A DNA stretch of 19,814 nt from Oscillospiraceae bacterium (GTDB lineage Bacteria; Bacillota; Clostridia; Oscillospirales; Ruminococcaceae). Both the position numbers and the translations under genes were made by a program. Position 1 is the stretch's first letter; the number at the start of each line of letters is the position of its first letter. The notes under the pieces are model-generated. The model was given only the letters and a program-made list of their open reading frames with translations. It ran no database searches and was not told the DNA's origin. The stretch covers positions 1-19,814 of the forward strand of contig JAHHUB010000007.1 of the NCBI GenBank assembly GCA_020024175.1, written 5' to 3'. Below, piece after piece: positions 15,631 to 19,814 of this stretch.

Positions 15631-16650
15631 TTAGTATTGGTGGACTTTGCTTTCAATAAAACCATCAAAAAGCTTATCCAGATATAAGAAAGATTTTCCG
15701 GTGCCTATTGCCACACATTCAATGGGGTTTTCTGCAACATAGGCATTTATTTTTAGTCTGTACTTTATGTATCTGTCCAAACCGTGAAGCAGAGAACCTC
15801 CTCCTGTCATGGTGAGGCCGTTGTTTAAAATATCTGCTGAAAGTTCAGGTGGTGCCACTTCCAAAACACTTTGAAGTGCCCCCACAATCTGATCGCACAT
15901 TTCCAGCATAATCGGACAGATTTCACTTCTTTTTATATCTACTTTTTGTGGCAGACCACTAACTAAGTTTCTGCCTTTTACAGTATAGGAAATATCCTCG
16001 TCATCACGGAAAAATACACTGGCAATTTCGCATTTAAGAGTATCCGCCATTTTTTCACCTATGAGAATATTATGAGTGTTTCTTATATATTTTATTATAA
16101 TTTCGTTAAAATTTCTTCCTGCAATTTTAATAGAGGTTTTATTTACAATTCCATTTAAAGATAAAATTGCAATATCCGTAGTACCTCCGCCTATATCCAA
16201 AATAATATGACCATTTGGGCGTGTTATATCTATGCCGGCTCCGATTGCGGCAGCAACAGGTTCCTCAATAAGAAAAACTTTTCTGGCTCCTGATTTTACA
16301 GCCACATTAATTACAGCTCTAGATTCCACATCTGTTATGCTTGACGGAACACAGATAGCTACTCTGGGTTTTACCATACCTGTAGCACAGGATTTTTTTA
16401 TAAAATATTTTACCATTTCTTCCGCTAAATAAAAATCTGATATTATACCGGTAGTAAGCGGATAAACCGCTTTTATTTTTCCGGGGGTTTTTCCCACCAT
16501 TTTATATGCATCTTCACCTACTGCAAGAACTGCCCCTGTATCGGCATTTACTGCCACCACAGAGGGTTCATGCAAAATTATTCCCTTTTCGTGATTATAT
16601 ATAAGTACCGATGATGTTCCCAAATCTATTCCTATATCACTTGATGCCAT
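15631..16650 (-). CDS. mreB: MreB/Mbl-like actin homologue
   Basis: Bacterial actin that forms membrane-associated filaments and guides lateral cell-wall synthesis. 339 residues, the usual MreB length. Actin-fold nucleotide motifs: phosphate 1 DIGIDLGTSS (5-14), EPSVVAVN, connect/phosphate 2 GHIILDIGGGTTDIAIL, and adenosine motif GLTMTGGGSLLHGLDRYI. The frame stays open to 16728, but the start at 16650 has a strong AAGGAGG (16657-16663) and begins at the conserved N-terminus. Clostridia often carry several MreB/Mbl paralogues and no mreC or mreD is adjacent, so it may be an Mbl/MreBH-type copy and the symbol is provisional. It has its own promoter at 16771-16799 and a palindrome in the leader. 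Confidence 0.88.
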   Translation of the reverse strand: MASSDIGIDLGTSSVLIYNHEKGIILHEPSVVAVNADTGAVLAVGEDAYKMVGKTPGKIKAVYPLTTGIISDFYLAEEMVKYFIKKSCATGMVKPRVAICVPSSITDVESRAVINVAVKSGARKVFLIEEPVAAAIGAGIDITRPNGHIILDIGGGTTDIAILSLNGIVNKTSIKIAGRNFNEIIIKYIRNTHNILIGEKMADTLKCEIASVFFRDDEDISYTVKGRNLVSGLPQKVDIKRSEICPIMLEMCDQIVGALQSVLEVAPPELSADILNNGLTMTGGGSLLHGLDRYIKYRLKINAYVAENPIECVAIGTGKSFLYLDKLFDGFIESKVHQY

Positions 16651-16671
16651 TATTTTCCTCCTTGCCTGTGT

Positions 16672-16686
16672 GCAGGACAGTCCTGC
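16672..16686. repeat. Perfect palindrome in the mreB-like leader
   Basis: GCAGGAC-A-GTCCTGC is a perfect 7-bp inverted repeat with one central base, GC-rich within an AT-rich leader and only nine bases upstream of the AAGGAGG ribosome site. With a one-base centre it suits a protein-binding operator better than an RNA hairpin. The binder is unknown. Confidence 0.55.
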
Positions 16687-16770
16687 TGTCAAACTCGCCA
16701 AATCGGCGGTAATTTTCTGTTTTTTCATAAACTATAGCGGGATAAAATTAATTAATATAATTATACTGCT

Positions 16771-16799
16771 ATTATAAAGGATTTTTTCCTTTGTTTCAA
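16771..16799 (-). promoter_or_regulatory. Sigma-A promoter for the mreB-like gene
   Basis: On the minus strand, -35 TTGAAA (16799-16794), exactly 17 bp, -10 TATAAT (16776-16771). The spacer itself contains the inverted repeat AAAGGA-TTTTT-TCCTTT, a possible operator. Transcription would begin near 16764, leaving a leader of about 114 bases. Confidence 0.8.
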
Positions 16800-16818
16800 T
16801 AGAAAACATAGCTATATT

Positions 16819-17509
16819 TTATATATGTCTTTTTCCAATACATCCAACTAAACAAACAACTTTTTCTGCTCCATTTTCTTTCAAAAGTTTTGACAAGACA
16901 TTTAAAGTAGCTCCTGTGGTACAAATATCATCTATAAGCAGAAAATTTTCACAGGGAAGTTTATCTAAATTTATTATATAGCTGTCCCTGGCATTTTTAA
17001 TTCTTTCAGAATAATTCAAACCATGCTGAGTTTTGCTGTTTTCATCCCTGCTGAATAAGTTCTCAAATATAGGAATACCCACTATATCAGAAAATTTTCT
17101 TGCCATAATATACGGAGGATTAAAACCTCTTTCTTTCAATCTTTTGGCGGTTGTTGGAACATAGACAATATAATCGAATTTCTCATTTTTAAATTGTTTG
17201 AAAAATCTTTTTGCCATTTCTTCAGCAAAGAAATTACAGTTATCTTTCATACCTTTAAATTTAAGGTTAATCATAGCCTGTTTAGATGCATCTTCATAAT
17301 AAAAAGGTGATGTTATATCATCAAAATATATTTGTTTTACAGAAACATGGGATTTACATGATATATTTTGTGGAACTATGGATAAAAACTCATTGCATTT
17401 TCCACAGATATACTCATTATCAAAAATAACTTTTTTACATACAGCACATTTGTTGGTAAAAAGAATATGTTTTATTTTTTCAAAGATCTTATTTAAAATT
17501 TTATTTCAT
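16819..17509 (-). CDS. comF: ComF-family phosphoribosyltransferase-like protein, start frameshifted
   Basis: ComF/GntX-type protein; homologues act in DNA uptake or use. From the stop at 16819 the frame runs back open to 17505, about 228 codons. It has an N-terminal zinc finger (KCAVCKKVIF..YICGKC), the typical ASKQAMINLKFKGMKD segment, VPTTAKRLKERGFNPPY, and the PRTase loop LLIDDICTTGAT. This frame has no ATG, GTG or TTG before the finger. The first ATG inside, at 17274, would delete the finger and lacks a ribosome site. An ATG at 17507-17509, just after AAAGG, is one base out of frame and meets TAA after one codon. Removing one A from its AAA run would give MNKILNKIFEKIKHILFTNK leading into the finger, a normal ComF start. 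So the gene is frameshifted, mis-sequenced, or starts at a rare codon such as ATT 17497-17499. The coordinates cover the whole region. It is nine bases after recD2 and likely in its operon. Confidence 0.8.
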
Positions 17510-17517
17510 CTGCCTTT

Positions 17518-19719
17518 TTAGTCTTTTTCTTTAAGCATTGCCGTCAAATTGGTGTACCGGAGGGTTTTTCTGTTGTTATCTACCATTTCTCTGACAGTTC
17601 TTTCATCACCTGCTATTATAAGTATTTTTTTAGCTCTTGTAATTCCTGTGTACAAAAGATTTCTGAAATGCAATTTGCTGTGATTTCCCATAAGTGGAAT
17701 TATAACTGCATCAAATTCATTTCCCTGACTTTTATGTATGGTTACCGCATAGGCAAGATCAAGTTCATTTGCCATTTCAAAACTGTATGCAGCTATTCTG
17801 TCATCAAAATTTATTATAATCGTCTTTGAGCCTTTGTCTATAGTTTCTATAATACCTATATCTCCGTTAAAAATCCCCATGCCTTCTTCACCGTTTTTCT
17901 CCCAGATTATATCATAATTATTTCTAATCTGCATAACCTTGTCATTTTCTCTCAAAAGTATAAAAGGTGTTTTTAGTTCAGCTTTTTTGCTGTTTGGAGG
18001 ATTTAATCTTTTTTGCAATGCCAGATTCAGTTCTTTTGTGCCTAAAGTTCCGTTTTTTTGAGGAGAAAGAACCTGTATATCCCAAAGTGAAGAAAATCCG
18101 TAACTTTTTGGCAGACGGGTTTCCACCAAATCACATACCAAAGTTTCGGTTTGTTTTCTGTCATTTCTTTTCATAAAGAAAAAATCTTTATTTCTGACTG
18201 TCAAATCAGGATATTGACCATTTACGATTTTATGGGCATTGGTTACAATAAGGCTTTCTGCAGCCTGTCTGAAAATCTCTGTGAGATTTACCCTTGTTAT
18301 AAGTCCGCTGTCGCATAAATCTTTCAGTATATTTCCCGCTCCAACGGGGGGCAACTGATCCGAATCCCCCACCATAATAAGTTTACATCCCATACGAAGT
18401 GCCAAAAGCAGACTTTCAAACAATAGCACGTCCACCATTGACATTTCATCTATAATAACTGCATCATAGGGCAATGGATTTTTTGCATTTCTTTTAAAGT
18501 TATTCACACCGTTTTCATCTTTAAAATCCACTTCCAAAAGTCGGTGAATTGTTTTTGCATCTTTACCTGTAACTTCGCTCATGCGTTTGGCAGCTCTGCC
18601 GGTAGGAGCCGCCAAAGCAACTTTCATTCCCTCATCTTCCAAAAGTCTGATTATACCGTTTAATGTAGTGGTTTTACCTGTGCCGGGACCCCCTGTTAAA
18701 ATCATCACACCCTTTGTGTATGCGGCTGCAATGGCTCCCCTTTGCTGTTTGGCATATTCTATCCCCAGTCTTATTTGTAAGTTGTCTATCTTTTTTTCTA
18801 TATCTTCATTTAGGTTTATATTCATCATCAGCATAAGTTTAATTTTGCCCGCTATAAAAGTTTCAGCTTCAAACAGCTTTGTAAGATAAATAAATCTTTT
18901 AGCCGAAACATATTCGGAAAGTTCTGCATTTCCCAACATTGTGTCCACAGCAGCTTCTATACTTTCTGAGTTTTGCCCTAAAAGTTCACCTGTTTTTTTC
19001 ACAAGTTTTTCAAAAGGAATACAGCAATGTCCGTTTTTCATGTTTTCAGTGAGAATATATATAACAGCACCCTGAATGCGTATAAAACTGTCGCCGGGCA
19101 TATCCATGGAGGCATAAATCGCATCTGCCTGTTCAAATCCCAGTCCTATATCTTCTCCACAGAGCAAAAAAGGGTTTGAGCTTATAACACTTGGAGCTGC
19201 AGCTCCCCATTTTTTCCAGACAGCTACCGCCTCCCCCGATGTTATCCCCAAATTCGCAAGATAAAGCATTACAGCTCTTATACCGAAAACCCTTTTAATT
19301 TCCTCAGAAATTTTCTCGCTTTTGTTAAAAGTTATACCTTTAACTTCCATAAGTCGTTCAGGTTGATTTTCCATAATTTCTATGGTTTCATCTCCAAATT
19401 GTTCCACGATTTTTTTAGCCATGGCGGGACCTATTCCCTTTATTACACCTGATGCCAGATATTTAAAAATTGCGTCAGAATTATCGGGAGGTGTGCGTTC
19501 TATAAATTTTGCTTTAAATTCGGTTCCGTAAGTTGAATGAGTGGTAAAATATCCTGTTGCTTTTACATTTTCTCCCACTGCCACATCAGTAAATTTCCCC
19601 ACAACTGTCAATAACTCTTCATGGTATGTTATATTCATCACGGTAAATCCCGAATTATCGTCCCGAAAATTTATTTCTTCCACCTGACCGCTTATAGTTT
19701 CGGTTCTGTCATTTATCAT
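17518..19719 (-). CDS. recD2: RecD2-type ATP-dependent DNA helicase
   Basis: 5'-3' superfamily 1B DNA helicase of the RecD2 kind, found without RecBC and acting in repair and replication-fork maintenance. 733 residues, normal. Order: N-terminal OB-like region (about 8-75), helix-hairpin-helix (GVIKGIGPAMAKKIVEQFG, about 91-109), Walker A GGPGTGKT (343-350), APTGRAAKRM, Walker B IIDEMSM (Asp424-Glu425), motif III GDSDQLPPVGAG (451-462), NLTEIFRQA, and C-terminal AVTIHKSQGNEFDAVIIPL plus LLYTGITRAKK with the arginine finger. The start at 19719 has AAGGAGG about eight bases upstream. A TATAAT close to the ribosome site upstream has no convincing -35, so I do not call its promoter. comF follows directly. 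Confidence 0.95.
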   Translation of the reverse strand: MINDRTETISGQVEEINFRDDNSGFTVMNITYHEELLTVVGKFTDVAVGENVKATGYFTTHSTYGTEFKAKFIERTPPDNSDAIFKYLASGVIKGIGPAMAKKIVEQFGDETIEIMENQPERLMEVKGITFNKSEKISEEIKRVFGIRAVMLYLANLGITSGEAVAVWKKWGAAAPSVISSNPFLLCGEDIGLGFEQADAIYASMDMPGDSFIRIQGAVIYILTENMKNGHCCIPFEKLVKKTGELLGQNSESIEAAVDTMLGNAELSEYVSAKRFIYLTKLFEAETFIAGKIKLMLMMNINLNEDIEKKIDNLQIRLGIEYAKQQRGAIAAAYTKGVMILTGGPGTGKTTTLNGIIRLLEDEGMKVALAAPTGRAAKRMSEVTGKDAKTIHRLLEVDFKDENGVNNFKRNAKNPLPYDAVIIDEMSMVDVLLFESLLLALRMGCKLIMVGDSDQLPPVGAGNILKDLCDSGLITRVNLTEIFRQAAESLIVTNAHKIVNGQYPDLTVRNKDFFFMKRNDRKQTETLVCDLVETRLPKSYGFSSLWDIQVLSPQKNGTLGTKELNLALQKRLNPPNSKKAELKTPFILLRENDKVMQIRNNYDIIWEKNGEEGMGIFNGDIGIIETIDKGSKTIIINFDDRIAAYSFEMANELDLAYAVTIHKSQGNEFDAVIIPLMGNHSKLHFRNLLYTGITRAKKILIIAGDERTVREMVDNNRKTLRYTNLTAMLKEKD

Positions 19720-19814
19720 GGGGAACTCCTCCTTTGTATTATATTTAAACTTATCTCAGCATAATACATATTTTCCCCTTTTGCAAATTTAATTAATTTC
19801 AGAAATATTTATGT

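Noticed and set aside
16651..16728. A 26-residue N-terminal extension of the mreB-like protein
   Set aside because: There is no ribosome site at 16728, whereas AAGGAGG directly precedes 16650; MreB proteins start at that point.
16819..17274. A 151-residue ComF starting at the internal ATG 17274
   Set aside because: There is no ribosome site before it, and the same frame continues upstream through the family zinc finger, so this start would cut the protein artificially.
1..19814. Sortase substrate with LPxTG or NPxTN-like C-terminal signal
   Set aside because: No exported protein here ends in a sorting motif, hydrophobic stretch and basic tail. The lipoproteins lack such ends.
1..19814. CRISPR array, tRNA, rRNA, riboswitch or insertion sequence
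   Set aside because: No regularly spaced repeats, no tRNA-like or rRNA-like sequence, no transposase, and all leaders are shorter than about 120 bases with no known aptamer pattern.
19740..19814. Promoter for recD2 near the right edge
   Set aside because: A TATAAT exists very near the ribosome site and a TATTAT further up, but neither has a -35 at a proper distance in the visible sequence.

Overview
The window is a compact, AT-rich stretch of chromosome from a low-GC Gram-positive anaerobe, most likely a gut-type Clostridia (Oscillospiraceae/Ruminococcaceae-like). The evidence is the strong AGGAGG ribosome sites, sigma-A promoters, a class III fructose-1,6-bisphosphatase, a Bacillus-type 587-residue pyruvate kinase with the extra C-terminal domain, Ser-rich lipoproteins, class B sortases, and a recD2-comF-mreB cluster. 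I cannot name the species. No rRNA, tRNA, CRISPR array, transposase or phage gene was seen, and no gene-free stretch exceeds about 210 bases.

Layout. 45-1508 (+): Ser-rich lipoprotein with two Ig-like repeats, sharing a bidirectional terminator with a convergent Na/phosphate cotransporter (1543-3318, -). 3511-5505 (+): class III FBPase (fbp), divergent from the transporter. 5510-7731 (-): two coupled exported proteins I do not recognise (a lipoprotein, then a signal-peptide protein), preceded by a large inverted repeat. 7839-11535 (-): pyruvate kinase followed by two tandem class B sortases, both with a lipobox, probably one transcription unit from a very good promoter. 11671-12426 (-): exodeoxyribonuclease III/AP endonuclease. 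12637-15544 (+): deoB, cdd, an M42 aminopeptidase and a small membrane protein, from a promoter at 12561-12589 to a strong terminator at 15559. 15631-19719 (-): recD2, comF and an mreB-like gene, the last with its own promoter.

How the genes fit together. fbp and pyk are the gluconeogenic and glycolytic control enzymes. deoB and cdd form a nucleoside salvage unit feeding pentose phosphate into glycolysis, with a peptidase attached. exoA, recD2 and comF concern DNA repair and uptake. MreB, the sortases and the lipoproteins act at the cell envelope.

Most noteworthy. (1) comF reads back through its zinc-finger N-terminus in frame, but the only plausible ATG is one base out of frame: a start-proximal frameshift, a sequencing error or a non-standard start. 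(2) Two about three-quarters-identical class B sortases carry lipoprotein signals instead of the usual membrane anchor. (3) The unknown secreted pair has a downstream gene whose last codons are written inside a transcription terminator, so its stop codon may lie at or beyond the end of the mRNA. (4) A double-repeat palindrome sits at the promoter of that pair.
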